Source of the DNA: an uncultured Prevotella sp.
GTDB taxonomy: Bacteria; Bacteroidota; Bacteroidia; Bacteroidales; Bacteroidaceae
Reading direction: 5' to 3'
Length of the DNA: 12,754 bases
NCBI GenBank assembly: GCA_937874345.1
Contig: CALNBT010000251.1
Location: 1 to 12,754 of the forward strand
The notes under the pieces are model-generated. The model was given only the letters and a program-made list of their open reading frames with translations. It was not told where the DNA came from and made no database searches. Within the stretch, counting starts at the first letter, position 1, and the number at the start of each line of letters is the position of its first letter. Below are positions 1 to 8,768 of the stretch, in pieces. The translations under genes were made by a program, and so were the position numbers.

Positions 1-1754
1 CGACGTACATCAAAGTAGTGTTTGCACTCATACGATAACTCAATGAGTCTTTCACGGTAGATTATCTTGCGTACAAAGTCTTTATCGTAAGATGACAGTG
101 TTATTCTTGCTTCTCCACGAGCATCTTTTGCTGTCATGTCTTCAGCATTGAGTCCTTTGTATTCAGGAATGCCGGCACGGCTGCGAATCAGGTTAACATA
201 ATGAATGGCAGTTGCGACATCACCCAACTCATTACAAGCCTCGGCATAGTTCAGATAAATTTCACCCAAACGTAGTTTTACACTATATGGTGCATCAACA
301 TCACCCTTGTATAATTTTCGGGCAATGACACCAAAAATTGGATGGTCATGTCCATTTTTTGCCGGACCGGAGTTTCCATTCTGAGACATGTCTGTATAAT
401 AAGCTTTGGACTGATCAAAATCCCAACGACGGTTCTGGAAGGTGAAAGATGTATAGAAACGAGGCTCACGATTATAGAACTGATTCATTATACGTGTAGA
501 AGATGTTGGTGTGAAATAAACATACCCGGAATATTTATCTTTGTATTGAGCGTTATTAGTCATGTTTCTGATATTCTCAGCCGTAGGATTATCTGTATTA
601 TAAGTATAATAGGTCGAGTCATCTTCAATACGGAGTCCATTGTTGGTAAAGTACAAGTCAACCATCTGAAGTGGAACAGATTGTGCACCACCACCTGATT
701 GTGCATTGGTAATACCACTGTGTTTCGGACGCATCTGATAATAAATATTATTATTAGGTCCGGTACGGAAAAATATCATCTCTTCATTATCTGAACGACC
801 AAGCACAGAATAGAAGCATGAGTTGTAAGGATCAGAAAACTTGATATCGGTAACGCGTTTGCCTGTCAAATCTCGCAATACCAAAGAGAACTTACCACTA
901 TCGATAATTTTCTTGGCAGCATCACGTGCATCTTCCCATTTTTTAGAACTTACAGCCTGTGGGAATAAAGGAGTGCCATCTTCGTTTTTCATTCCTTGAT
1001 AATAAGGATCTCCGTTAAAGATGAAACTTGCACGATAAAGATAAACGATAGAAAGGATACCTTCTGCAGCCTCTTGCGTTAAATTACCTGCAAACTGGTC
1101 GTCAAATGCACCTGCCCCATTAAATTGAGAAATCAGATGTCCACTGCTGATAACATCCTTCAATTCTGAAATGACATAATCAAAGCAAGAATCAACAGGA
1201 GCTCGATGAAGCATCATCTCATCCAAAGGATCATCGATGTTATAAACCTTATCACCAATCAATGGAACAGGACCGAACAAACGGACAAGATTAAAATAGT
1301 AATAAGCTCTTAATGCCCGGCATTCTGCTTTTGTCCAGTCTTTTTCTTGAGAAGACATGGGCTCACATTTATCAATCTCTGCCAAATAGACATTCGCCTT
1401 TTGGATTCCACGATAAAATGCTGTCCATTGGTTCTGAACGTAACCCGTCGAAGGATATAAGGTACCTAAGATAATATTGTTTGATTCACATTGTGACCAA
1501 GGCAGGTAGCCTTCATTACTTGCAACCGTCCATACGCCTTCAGTACAATCGGCACCATCATAGTAGTTTTGATCGGTATTATCTGGAATGTATGAGTACA
1601 CATTTGTAAGCCACTGCAATGACAGACCTCGATTTGAGAAAACTGTTGGAAGATCGACTACATTGCTGGGTACCGTATCAAAATAGTCTTCACACGAGGA
1701 GAGGCTGAATGCAGCAAAACCAACAAGTATTAGTTTAAAAATATTTATTTTCAT
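1..1754 (-). CDS. SusD/RagB-family outer-membrane lipoprotein, C-terminus cut by window edge
   Basis: This is the glycan-binding partner of the SusC-like transporter encoded just upstream. The frame is open from the ATG at 1754 to the left edge: 584 codons, no stop. Residues 1-21 form a lipoprotein signal ending in a lipobox (LSSC, Cys21), so signal peptidase II processing and surface lipidation are expected. Family signatures visible are the N-terminal CEDYFDTVPS segment, the ECRALRAYYYFNLVRLFGPVPL helix region near residue 150, the TPR-like LGEIYLNYAEACNELGD (about 496-512) followed by IRSRAGIPEY (about 523-532), and a late RERLIELSYECKHYFDVR block ending at residue 584. In SusD proteins that block usually lies roughly 70-120 residues from the end, so only the tail is missing. 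The gene starts 21 bases after the susC-like stop, implying co-transcription and a stable SusCD complex. No Shine-Dalgarno site is evident, which is common in this phylum. The ligand cannot be read from the sequence; a mannose-containing glycan is inferred only from the neighbouring GH38 gene. Confidence 0.95.
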   Translation of the reverse strand, partial: MKINIFKLILVGFAAFSLSSCEDYFDTVPSNVVDLPTVFSNRGLSLQWLTNVYSYIPDNTDQNYYDGADCTEGVWTVASNEGYLPWSQCESNNIILGTLYPSTGYVQNQWTAFYRGIQKANVYLAEIDKCEPMSSQEKDWTKAECRALRAYYYFNLVRLFGPVPLIGDKVYNIDDPLDEMMLHRAPVDSCFDYVISELKDVISSGHLISQFNGAGAFDDQFAGNLTQEAAEGILSIVYLYRASFIFNGDPYYQGMKNEDGTPLFPQAVSSKKWEDARDAAKKIIDSGKFSLVLRDLTGKRVTDIKFSDPYNSCFYSVLGRSDNEEMIFFRTGPNNNIYYQMRPKHSGITNAQSGGGAQSVPLQMVDLYFTNNGLRIEDDSTYYTYNTDNPTAENIRNMTNNAQYKDKYSGYVYFTPTSSTRIMNQFYNREPRFYTSFTFQNRRWDFDQSKAYYTDMSQNGNSGPAKNGHDHPIFGVIARKLYKGDVDAPYSVKLRLGEIYLNYAEACNELGDVATAIHYVNLIRSRAGIPEYKGLNAEDMTAKDARGEARITLSSYDKDFVRKIIYRERLIELSYECKHYFDVR

Positions 1755-1775
1755 AATGAAATGCGATATAAGTCA

Positions 1776-4700
1776 TTAAATGTTTACATTCACACCGATT
1801 GAGAATGTTTTGACATTAGGATATTTAATGCCATTATTTGTATTTAACTCTGGATCCCATAGTTTGAATTTACTGAAAGTTAAAACATTTTCACCCATCA
1901 GATAGAAACGTCCACCTTTTATGAAGCCAACTCTAGACCATGCCTTTGGAAAGTAATAAGAAACGGTGAATTGTTTCAATCTTAAGAAACTAACGTCACG
2001 TTGCCACCATGTACTGCTAACAAAGTTATTGGTATTGGAAGGATCTTTGGCTCCCCACGCTAAACGAGGATAGAACACTTTGTCGTTTGTTGGATCGTCA
2101 TCTCTCCATCTGTCTTCAATATTAGAATACAATGTTCCACCACCAGAAGAACTTGTAAATGGTCGAATACCATTTCCATCAAGCATACGGTCTGCATCAG
2201 CTGTTCCTTGGAAAAGGATACCTAAGCCAATATTCTGATACCGGATATCTCCTCCAAAACCATAATAAATACGAGGGATGTCTCCACGACCAATACAAGT
2301 CATATCGTTTTCGTCGATGTGTTTATCACCATTTAAGTCTTTATACTTGATATCACCAGGCTTTACAAGTTCACCAGGATGAGTCTCACCAAACTGTGTA
2401 ATACCACGTTGGGTGATTTCGTCTGTACTTGTATAAAGGCCTTCTGCAACATAGCCCCAACGAGCCAGTACATTATGGCCTCGTCTTTCCAACCAAGGAT
2501 AAGCCGGTACTGCCTCAGCATTTTCGATTACTTCATCGGTATTTTGAGTAACGTTACCCCTTACCGCAATAAATAAGTCTTTACCAAATTGGTGGCTATA
2601 TTCAAAAGATGCTTCATAGCCCTTGTTCTTTACGATGCCCACATTAGCAGAAGCCGTTGCAGCAAAACCAGCCAAAAGCGGTAAGTTATTTCTATCTACA
2701 AAGATCTTGGTACGTCGTTCTTTAAATAGATCAAAAACGAATGTCAGATCATCTTTGAAGAAGTTGATTTCAATACCTAAATCTTGTTTACGAATTTTTG
2801 ACCATTGCGCAAAGAAGCCATATTTATTAAAACCGATACCATTAGATCCCCAGTATGAACTATAACCATTTTTTCCTGTAATTTCGGTGAAATATCCAAA
2901 ACGTCCATTCTGACTGTCATTACCAACCGTACCATCAGAATAACGGAATTTCAAGAACGAAATATACGGACTCATATTCTTCCACCATGTTTCGTTCGAT
3001 GGAACCCAACCTAAAGCCCAAGCCGGGAACAATCCAAAACGGTGTCCTTGCGCAAAGTTTTCGGATCCAGTATAACCAAGGTTTGCTTCAACGAAATACC
3101 GATTATCATAATCGTATGTCAGACGGCCAGATAAGCTCTCCTGCTTATGAGGCAGTGATTCGATGAGGTTGCCATTGGCATCTCGATAATTACGAATATT
3201 GAAGACAACTAATCCACTGACATTATGCAGTTTATCGAAAGTGTGCTTATAATCGAGTGCGGTTTCAAAATAAAAAGTACGATACACCCACTTATCAGAT
3301 TTGAATGACATGGTGGTATTTCCTTTAAACTCTTCTTGTAGCTGGATATTTCCATCGGCATCGTATAGGTTTTCATCATCTACCCAAGTATCACCAGTCA
3401 GTGGATCTTTAGAACCTCTAGGTTTCCATGTACTATTATCAATGGCATAATGCAAGGCCTGTGTCGCTCTAAGGTCAAATGCGACAAGTGCTCTTGCGGT
3501 TAGTCCTTTACTCCAGCCCCAAAATCCGAGATCTTGCTCAACTTTTAAGTTAGAGTTGATCTGAGTTTGATATTGTGTTTGGTATCCACGACGTGTCAAG
3601 GTTACCCAAGGGTTATCAAATTCTCTTTGAACCTGTGAAAAACCGGGATTTTCGCCATTCGGATATTGAACCGGATAAATTACCGGATTTGTATTCATCG
3701 CCTTGCCAAAGATGTCTGAAAGATCTTGATTAGGATAGTTACCACTTGAAAAATAGCCACTAACGCCCACATCAATATTAGTCATCTTAGTGGCCTTAAG
3801 ATTTACATTCGTCAAGAAGTTATAGCGGTTATAATCAATCTCTGTACTATATTCCTGCATGGGATCGGTCTTTGTCAAACCTTTTTCTTGATAGTAAGAT
3901 AGTGAGATATAGTAGTTTGCATTTGGAGCACCTCCACGGATATTCATGTTCACACGACGATTCCATCCGTAATCATGGTACAATTCCTTCATCCAATCAA
4001 CGTTTGGATAAAGATACTTGTTAACAGTACGATCACTTAATAATGTTTGTCTTTGTTCATCTGTGATTCCAGGAGAAGGAAGGCCGTTTGCAACCTCCGT
4101 ATTTGTAATATATTGCTGTGAATAATAAGATTTATCTTTACCGAAAGTATTGTGATATGCCTCATTTACGGCATTCATGTATCCAATACCATCAACGAGA
4201 TCTGGAACTTTGGTTAATTGGGTAACACCTTGATAAAAGTCAACTGAAAATCTAGGTTTGCTTACAATACCCGGCTTAGTCGTGATAATGACAACTCCAT
4301 TTCCTCCCCGTACACCGTAAACGGCAGTGGAGGCAGCATCTTTCAAAATCGTTACAGAAGCAATATCTTCCGGATCGAGGTTATTAAAGCTTCTTTCGAT
4401 ACCATCGACAAGAATTAAGGGTCCCTCGTTGCGATTGGTCAATGTAGAGATACCACGAATCCAGATATCCGAGTCGTCTTGTCCCGGGACACCGGTTCGC
4501 TGAACAGATACAACGCCAGACACACGGCCAGCAAGGATAGAACTCATATTGGCAACAGGGGCTTTAACCTGATCCATCTTCAAGGAAGACTGAGCACCCA
4601 ATACCGATACTTTTTTGGCAGTTGTATAACCTACAACTGTAACTTCATCCAATTTACTTACTTCATCCTTTAAGACAAAATCGATCAGAGTACCTGTTAC

Positions 4701-4970
4701 TTTTCGCTCTTCAGGTGTAAACCCGATATATGCAGCCACCAAGATGGAAGTATTTGAACTACAGGTAATATTATAGGTTCCATTGACATCTGTAACGGTC
4801 ATGTTATCAGTGCCTTTTTCTTTCACTGTAACACCGATTAACGGTTCTCCGTTGACATCTTGAACACGCCCTGTTACTTTGATTGGTGCCGCAAATGTAG
4901 GAATGGACAAAAATAATACTGCAATTAACAGTATAAATTTCCATGGTTTTTCTGTATAAGCTTTAATCAT
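1776..4970 (-). CDS. SusC/RagA-family TonB-dependent outer-membrane transporter
   Basis: This is an outer-membrane beta-barrel that imports oligosaccharides captured by its SusD partner, energised by TonB-ExbBD. From the ATG at 4970 it is 1064 residues, normal for the family. Residues 1-28 are a Sec signal peptide (basic start, hydrophobic core, cleavage near TFAA). A carboxypeptidase-regulatory-like beta-sandwich follows at about 31-100 (VTGRVQDVNGEPLIGVTV). Next come the TonB-box-like LDEVTVVGY at 107-115, the plug at about 118-235 with LILVDGIERSFNNLDPEDI, and the SusC signature YGVRGGNGVVIITTK at 218-232. The rest is the 22-strand barrel, ending in the aromatic/hydrophobic alternation KTFSIGVNVNI. 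There is no N-terminal STN domain, so direct signalling to an anti-sigma factor is unlikely. A longer reading from an ATG at 5069 is open, but it would place 33 atypical residues before the signal peptide and begin inside the hairpin at 5044-5070, so the 4970 start is preferred. The SusD-like gene follows after 21 bases. Confidence 0.96.
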   Translation of the reverse strand: MIKAYTEKPWKFILLIAVLFLSIPTFAAPIKVTGRVQDVNGEPLIGVTVKEKGTDNMTVTDVNGTYNITCSSNTSILVAAYIGFTPEERKVTGTLIDFVLKDEVSKLDEVTVVGYTTAKKVSVLGAQSSLKMDQVKAPVANMSSILAGRVSGVVSVQRTGVPGQDDSDIWIRGISTLTNRNEGPLILVDGIERSFNNLDPEDIASVTILKDAASTAVYGVRGGNGVVIITTKPGIVSKPRFSVDFYQGVTQLTKVPDLVDGIGYMNAVNEAYHNTFGKDKSYYSQQYITNTEVANGLPSPGITDEQRQTLLSDRTVNKYLYPNVDWMKELYHDYGWNRRVNMNIRGGAPNANYYISLSYYQEKGLTKTDPMQEYSTEIDYNRYNFLTNVNLKATKMTNIDVGVSGYFSSGNYPNQDLSDIFGKAMNTNPVIYPVQYPNGENPGFSQVQREFDNPWVTLTRRGYQTQYQTQINSNLKVEQDLGFWGWSKGLTARALVAFDLRATQALHYAIDNSTWKPRGSKDPLTGDTWVDDENLYDADGNIQLQEEFKGNTTMSFKSDKWVYRTFYFETALDYKHTFDKLHNVSGLVVFNIRNYRDANGNLIESLPHKQESLSGRLTYDYDNRYFVEANLGYTGSENFAQGHRFGLFPAWALGWVPSNETWWKNMSPYISFLKFRYSDGTVGNDSQNGRFGYFTEITGKNGYSSYWGSNGIGFNKYGFFAQWSKIRKQDLGIEINFFKDDLTFVFDLFKERRTKIFVDRNNLPLLAGFAATASANVGIVKNKGYEASFEYSHQFGKDLFIAVRGNVTQNTDEVIENAEAVPAYPWLERRGHNVLARWGYVAEGLYTSTDEITQRGITQFGETHPGELVKPGDIKYKDLNGDKHIDENDMTCIGRGDIPRIYYGFGGDIRYQNIGLGILFQGTADADRMLDGNGIRPFTSSSGGGTLYSNIEDRWRDDDPTNDKVFYPRLAWGAKDPSNTNNFVSSTWWQRDVSFLRLKQFTVSYYFPKAWSRVGFIKGGRFYLMGENVLTFSKFKLWDPELNTNNGIKYPNVKTFSIGVNVNI

Positions 4971-5043
4971 AATATTATAATAATGATGTTTTCGCCAGCA
5001 ATAGTATAGAATTACTTGCGAAATAATGCAAAAATTGATAAAT
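4971..5043 (-). promoter_or_regulatory. Possible Bacteroidota-type promoter and leader for susCD
   Basis: The AT-rich stretch between the hairpin and the chosen susC start could hold a promoter. On the minus strand a TTTG (5029-5032) is followed, 22 bases later, by TACTATTG (4999-5006). The Bacteroidota housekeeping consensus is TTTG at -33 and TAnnTTTG at -7, so the second box has one mismatch and the spacing is at the long end of the usual range. Transcription would start near 4993 and give a leader of about 20-25 bases. No Shine-Dalgarno sequence precedes the ATG, only an A/T-rich run. Such short motifs occur by chance in AT-rich DNA, so this is a candidate only; its position directly after a hairpin terminator is the main support. 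Confidence 0.3.
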
Positions 5044-5070
5044 GGTGGCCGAGAACAAGCCTCAGCCACC
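5044..5070 (-). terminator. Hairpin terminator after the GLUG-protein gene
   Basis: An inverted repeat begins 15 bases past the GLUG-protein stop codon. On the minus strand the arms GGTGGCTGAG (5070-5061) and CTCGGCCACC (5053-5044) pair over 10 bp with one G-U wobble and enclose a 7-base loop. After one mismatch, AAA/TTT flanks add three pairs. The 3' side continues ATTTAT and then a TTTTT run (5035-5031), so the U-tract is interrupted; termination may be partial. On the plus strand the hairpin is followed directly by TTTT, so it could also work in that direction. It separates the mannosidase/GLUG pair from susCD and could end their transcript or stabilise its 3' end. Confidence 0.6.
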
Positions 5071-5085
5071 TTTTCTCATGACATA

Positions 5086-5307
5086 TTATTTGTTTACTAC
5101 CTTATAAGATTTGCTTACACCATTATTTGTGACAGCAACGACATAAAGTCCCTTACCTGGCAGTTTAACAGTAGCACTTGCTTGAGTGGTATTAACACCA
5201 GCAACCTGTTGTCCAGAAACAGTAACAACTCTCAACATGCTCGCACCCGTGAGGCCGCTAACTGTCAATAAATTATTTGATGCGGATACCGCAATGACAG
5301 AGGTACC
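5086..5307 (-). other. T9SS type A C-terminal sorting domain of the GLUG protein
   Basis: Residues about 1150-1222 match the general layout of Bacteroidota T9SS C-terminal domains: short beta-strands with NLLTVSGL, a VVTVSGQQV strand pair, then KGLYVVAVTNNGVSKSYKVVNK-like final strands ending in a basic residue. Such domains take the protein across the outer membrane and are usually cleaved and replaced by an A-LPS anchor or released by the PorU sortase. Assignment rests on pattern recognition, not on a profile search. Confidence 0.8.
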
Positions 5308-8300
5308 ATTCTCTACATTTTGGATACCAGTTGAAACAGTACCAAATAATTTTAATACAGGATAAACATATCCACTTGTAGGATCAATAGACCAAACAGA
5401 ACTGAAGTCCCATCCAAGTCCAGTATAAGGAGTTGCGACCTGCAAGAGCGCATTATTTAATCTTGTTGGATCTTGAATGTCACCACCATCAACCGTTGGA
5501 TTCTTGGTTGGCCATGCTGATGAGTTATCACCATCAACAGTTAAGACAGCATTATCATTTGCAATATTACTTGTAAAGAAAATCGTTGCATTCGGAGTAT
5601 CACCTGCATTATTGCCACCAATAAAGGCATTAACAGCATGTGGACTTCCAGATCCTACAGAAGTAATATTACCCAAGGATACACAATTTTTTATCGTGAT
5701 AGTTGAATTTGATTTATCCACCAATCCGATGAAGCCACCAACCCATCCACGTGTTGTTGCACGTGCAATGCCATTGAAATAACTGGTACTGATATCCAGG
5801 TTACCGGTAGAACATCCAAAGAATCCACCTACTTGGCTATAACCAGATATGTTTGCATCAACATATGAATTAGTAATAGTTACTGCATTACCGTCTCCGG
5901 CCATACCTGAAACGTGGTCGTTTCCAACAACGAAACCATTGATTGCGACTTGATCTATGGTTGCACTACTGAGTGTTCCGGCAAGAATACCAACATGATT
6001 TTGGTTTGGTGCATATACGTGGGCATTTTCAAATGCGATATTTTTGATCGTTGCACCATTCACATAACTGAAGAAACCTATATCTGTTCCGGTTGTTGAA
6101 TTAATGGTCAAGTTCTTTATCTTATGACCTTGTCCATCTAATTCGCCAACAAATTGTGAATTTGAATCTCCAATTGGAGCAAAAGCAACACCACTTAAAT
6201 CGAGATCGGCTGTAAGCTTATATTTACCTTCCAAGTTCTTGAGGATTTTGGCCAAGTCAGCTACTGTAGAAATTTCTGTTACAGATCCACTTTGACCGAT
6301 AAATACACTAAATGAATTATTACCGGTCATTGTAAACAAAGAAGAAATATCGGAAGCAGGAGAAACAGAAACATTGACATCACCAGAGCCTCCGTAAGTA
6401 CCACCAACACCTGCATACAAGTCCGCGCCATCTACCTCTGCAAACTGACTGCCTGATGTTATATCAAAAGAAAGCGTTTGTCCCCAAGAACCATGTATTG
6501 AATTAAGACTAATTGACTCAACACCATCTTTAAACAAAATAGATTTATTCTGTGGCATATCAAAGATAGAAGATGGAAGAGGAGCGTTTACCCATTTCAA
6601 AACAGGAAACATCTTACCTTCTGTTGTATCAAGGAATTTCCAGTTATTAGTAAAATCAAATCCTAAACTTGTATAGAAAGCTGTTGTTTTAGCTGTTGCA
6701 TCATCAATATTAGCTCCCGTGACCGTAGTAGGATCAGTCTGGTTATCCATTGTACCTGCATTAGCTGCGTTTGTTCCAGTATATGTACTGGCAAGTACAT
6801 AATTATTCTCAAGAATTACACTACGTCCGCCAGGAGCAACTATTCTCGTTACATTACCGTAAAGGTGTGAAGCACCAACAAAATTATTACGGATGAATGT
6901 TGTTGCAATTGTTTGATTACCGTTTGCGTCATTTGCAGCTTTATCTACCAAACTAACGATACCGGTTGCATTATCGGGGCAGTCTACGGTACCAGAGAAG
7001 ATACATCTTTCAACAATACCACCTCTTGATACACCTACTAAACCACCTGCTTGATAGCTTGTCGACTTAACTTGTGCATCTGACATACAATCAGAAATGT
7101 TACCACCGACCAGATTAGGATCATCTTCAGACAAGCCCTCTACATTTCTAATCATACCTGCCAAAGCTCCAACGTGGTCACGTCCTTGAACAAATGAATT
7201 TGCAACATAACAGTTCTTCAACACTGAACCTTGCAATTGACCAACAATAACGGCAACATCTTGATCTGTTCCGACTACATTTGCATTTTCAAATCCAAGA
7301 TTCTGAATAGTTGCATTTTGAGTCTTTGTAAAGAAACCAACAACACTAGAGTTCTTGGTGATTTTCATATTCTTAATAACATGACCTTGACCATCAAATG
7401 TACCTGTAAAGGTTCCAAGAGGTGTCCAATCCACTCCTGCCAGGTCAATATCATTCATCAATTTAAAATCACCAGCCAGATTATTTGACATGTTCTTCAA
7501 ATCTTCTACTGTTGAAAGATTATAATTCATATCTGCAACTGTAATTGTCTGCTTCAAAGTGGCACCTTCTGCAAAGGCATCACCAGAAGTTGTATAAGTA
7601 ACTTCAGCAGTTCCTAATCCGACGAATTTCAACGTATTACCGTCAACTAGTACAGCTGCAGGATTACTACTTACGATCGAAATGGTTCGGTTTAATGCAG
7701 ACATTGCATTACTAGCATACTCCTTGTTCAAGATACATTTTGAAGGAAGTTTGTTAACAGCAATTCCATCACCTTTCAAAGGGAATGTCATGCCAGCAAG
7801 TGCAGGATACTGTCCATCGGCAACAGTCCAAACTGTAGCATCAAAATTAAGAGCTGCATATGTAGCAGCTTTCGTTAAGTCGGCACCAGGAACGACTGTA
7901 CCTTGCAAATCAGCATTGTCGTTAAAAAGATCAACGGCTGTAGTTGGTTGTCCACCGGCAAGAAATTGAGAACCTTCAGAAGAGATGTTGTTATTCATTA
8001 CAACTGGGCCACCATTGTCAAATCCAAGAATACTATGTGTCTTTCCAGCTGCACCAGACAGGAATGCAGGTGCACTTACACAATTCATAACATTAGCCGG
8101 GCCTTCTGTAATAGGTAAAATACCACCAGCACCATTACCAGGAGCAGTAGCAGAACCCATGAACACGTCGTTCTTGAAAACACCTGCATTTGTCCAACCG
8201 GCAATACCACCACCCTGATGAGTCGTACTAAAAGCACCCGCAATGGACATACAGTTTTCTAAAGTTGTAAAGTTACCATTATTGGCGTCTCCACGTGCGT

Positions 8301-8754
8301 CTCCAATTATACCACCGATATGATCATAACCGGTAACAACACCAGAAGTGAACACCTTGGTGATTGTTGAAGATATTGCCTGTCCGGCAACAACACCAGC
8401 TTGATGGTTACCGCTGACATTTGCACCAATAAAGCGAACATCAGTAATCGTTGCACCCTGTGTAAAGCCAAAGAAGCCTACATTATCTACACCAGTACTG
8501 ATAGTCAAACCATTGATTGAGTGCCCCTTACCGTCAAGACTTCCAGTAAACGGAGTTGTTGACGTTCCAATAGGAACCCATTCAGAAGTTAAGGTAATAT
8601 CGTTCATCAAAACGTAATTACCTGTCAAATCATTAGCAATTGCCTTTAATCCTGCCTCATCTGTAATTTGCGTTTGCGCGCTTGCTACAAGAGAAACAAA
8701 AAGTGAGAAAGCAAAAACCAATGAGCTTTTCATTTTAAGTAATCTTTTAAACAT
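5086..8754 (-). CDS. T9SS-exported surface protein with three GLUG-type modules
   Basis: This is a 1222-residue exported protein of unknown exact function. Residues 1-26 are a Sec signal (MFKRLLKMKSS, hydrophobic core, cleavage after ASA). M8 is an alternative start, but M1 supplies a better basic end. Three homologous modules lie at about 29-322, 410-722 and 827-1137. Each has an opening helix-like segment (DLTGNYVLMNDITL in the first), an LDGKGH or FDGQGH motif, and glycine-rich repeats of the GLUG type (for example YDHIGGIIG). Each closes with a W...YPxL segment. This pattern suggests a right-handed beta-helix. Between modules 1 and 2 is a bacterial Ig-like domain (about 325-407; SSNPAAVLVDGNTLKFVGLG). 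Between modules 2 and 3 is a different linker (about 728-826). The last 70 or so residues resemble a type A T9SS sorting domain, ending KSYKVVNK. No HExxH or other catalytic signature is seen, so an adhesin or glycan-binding role is more likely than an enzyme, though this is inference. The position between a mannosidase and susCD suggests work on the same substrate. Confidence 0.9.
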   Translation of the reverse strand: MFKRLLKMKSSLVFAFSLFVSLVASAQTQITDEAGLKAIANDLTGNYVLMNDITLTSEWVPIGTSTTPFTGSLDGKGHSINGLTISTGVDNVGFFGFTQGATITDVRFIGANVSGNHQAGVVAGQAISSTITKVFTSGVVTGYDHIGGIIGDARGDANNGNFTTLENCMSIAGAFSTTHQGGGIAGWTNAGVFKNDVFMGSATAPGNGAGGILPITEGPANVMNCVSAPAFLSGAAGKTHSILGFDNGGPVVMNNNISSEGSQFLAGGQPTTAVDLFNDNADLQGTVVPGADLTKAATYAALNFDATVWTVADGQYPALAGMTFPLKGDGIAVNKLPSKCILNKEYASNAMSALNRTISIVSSNPAAVLVDGNTLKFVGLGTAEVTYTTSGDAFAEGATLKQTITVADMNYNLSTVEDLKNMSNNLAGDFKLMNDIDLAGVDWTPLGTFTGTFDGQGHVIKNMKITKNSSVVGFFTKTQNATIQNLGFENANVVGTDQDVAVIVGQLQGSVLKNCYVANSFVQGRDHVGALAGMIRNVEGLSEDDPNLVGGNISDCMSDAQVKSTSYQAGGLVGVSRGGIVERCIFSGTVDCPDNATGIVSLVDKAANDANGNQTIATTFIRNNFVGASHLYGNVTRIVAPGGRSVILENNYVLASTYTGTNAANAGTMDNQTDPTTVTGANIDDATAKTTAFYTSLGFDFTNNWKFLDTTEGKMFPVLKWVNAPLPSSIFDMPQNKSILFKDGVESISLNSIHGSWGQTLSFDITSGSQFAEVDGADLYAGVGGTYGGSGDVNVSVSPASDISSLFTMTGNNSFSVFIGQSGSVTEISTVADLAKILKNLEGKYKLTADLDLSGVAFAPIGDSNSQFVGELDGQGHKIKNLTINSTTGTDIGFFSYVNGATIKNIAFENAHVYAPNQNHVGILAGTLSSATIDQVAINGFVVGNDHVSGMAGDGNAVTITNSYVDANISGYSQVGGFFGCSTGNLDISTSYFNGIARATTRGWVGGFIGLVDKSNSTITIKNCVSLGNITSVGSGSPHAVNAFIGGNNAGDTPNATIFFTSNIANDNAVLTVDGDNSSAWPTKNPTVDGGDIQDPTRLNNALLQVATPYTGLGWDFSSVWSIDPTSGYVYPVLKLFGTVSTGIQNVENGTSVIAVSASNNLLTVSGLTGASMLRVVTVSGQQVAGVNTTQASATVKLPGKGLYVVAVTNNGVSKSYKVVNK
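5344..6276 (-). repeat. GLUG module 3 (protein residues about 827-1137)
   Basis: This is the third copy of the long module. It opens with STVADLAKILKNLEGKYKL, has ELDGQGHKIKNLTI at 871-884 and GNDHVSGMAG at 944-953, and closes with YVYPVLKLFG. It carries an extra run of GLUG-like repeats (QVGGFFG, WVGGFIG) and is the copy closest to the T9SS tail. Similarity to copies 1 and 2 is at protein level; the DNA has diverged, so this is an old duplication. Confidence 0.8.
6589..7527 (-). repeat. GLUG module 2 (protein residues about 410-722)
   Basis: This is the second copy. It opens with STVEDLKNMSNNLAGDFKL, has TFDGQGHVIKNMKI at 452-465 and GRDHVGALAG at 524-533, and closes with GKMFPVLKWV. The equivalent Asp of the DH motif falls 382 residues after copy 1 and 420 before copy 3. 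A longer insertion around 536-560 (LSEDDPNLVGGNISDC) distinguishes it. Confidence 0.8.
7789..8670 (-). repeat. GLUG module 1 (protein residues about 29-322)
   Basis: This is the first copy, directly after the signal peptide. It opens with TDEAGLKAIANDLTGNYVL, has SLDGKGHSINGLTI at 72-85 and GYDHIGGIIG at 142-151, and closes with GQYPALAGM. It leads into the Ig-like domain at about 325-407. Confidence 0.8.
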
Positions 8755-8768
8755 AATTAATTGTGTTG

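Noticed and set aside
342..698. 118-codon plus-strand open frame
   Set aside because: It lies fully antisense to the SusD-like gene, whose frame is intact and family-typical; its translation shows no recognisable domain.
4971..5069. N-terminal extension of the SusC-like protein from an ATG at 5069
   Set aside because: It overlaps the hairpin, encodes 33 residues unlike a signal sequence, and pushes the clear Sec signal (starting at 4970) inside the protein.
5477..5782. 101-codon plus-strand open frame, and a similar 95-codon one at 7682-7969
   Set aside because: Both are antisense to the repetitive GLUG gene, whose biased codons keep other frames open; no start context or domain supports them.
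5344..8670. The module repeats as a CRISPR array or recent DNA duplication
   Set aside because: The similarity is at protein level over about 300-residue units; there are no short identical DNA repeats with regular spacers.
5086..8754. GLUG gene as an M26-type IgA peptidase
   Set aside because: GLUG repeats occur in that family, but no HExxH zinc motif or peptidase domain is present.
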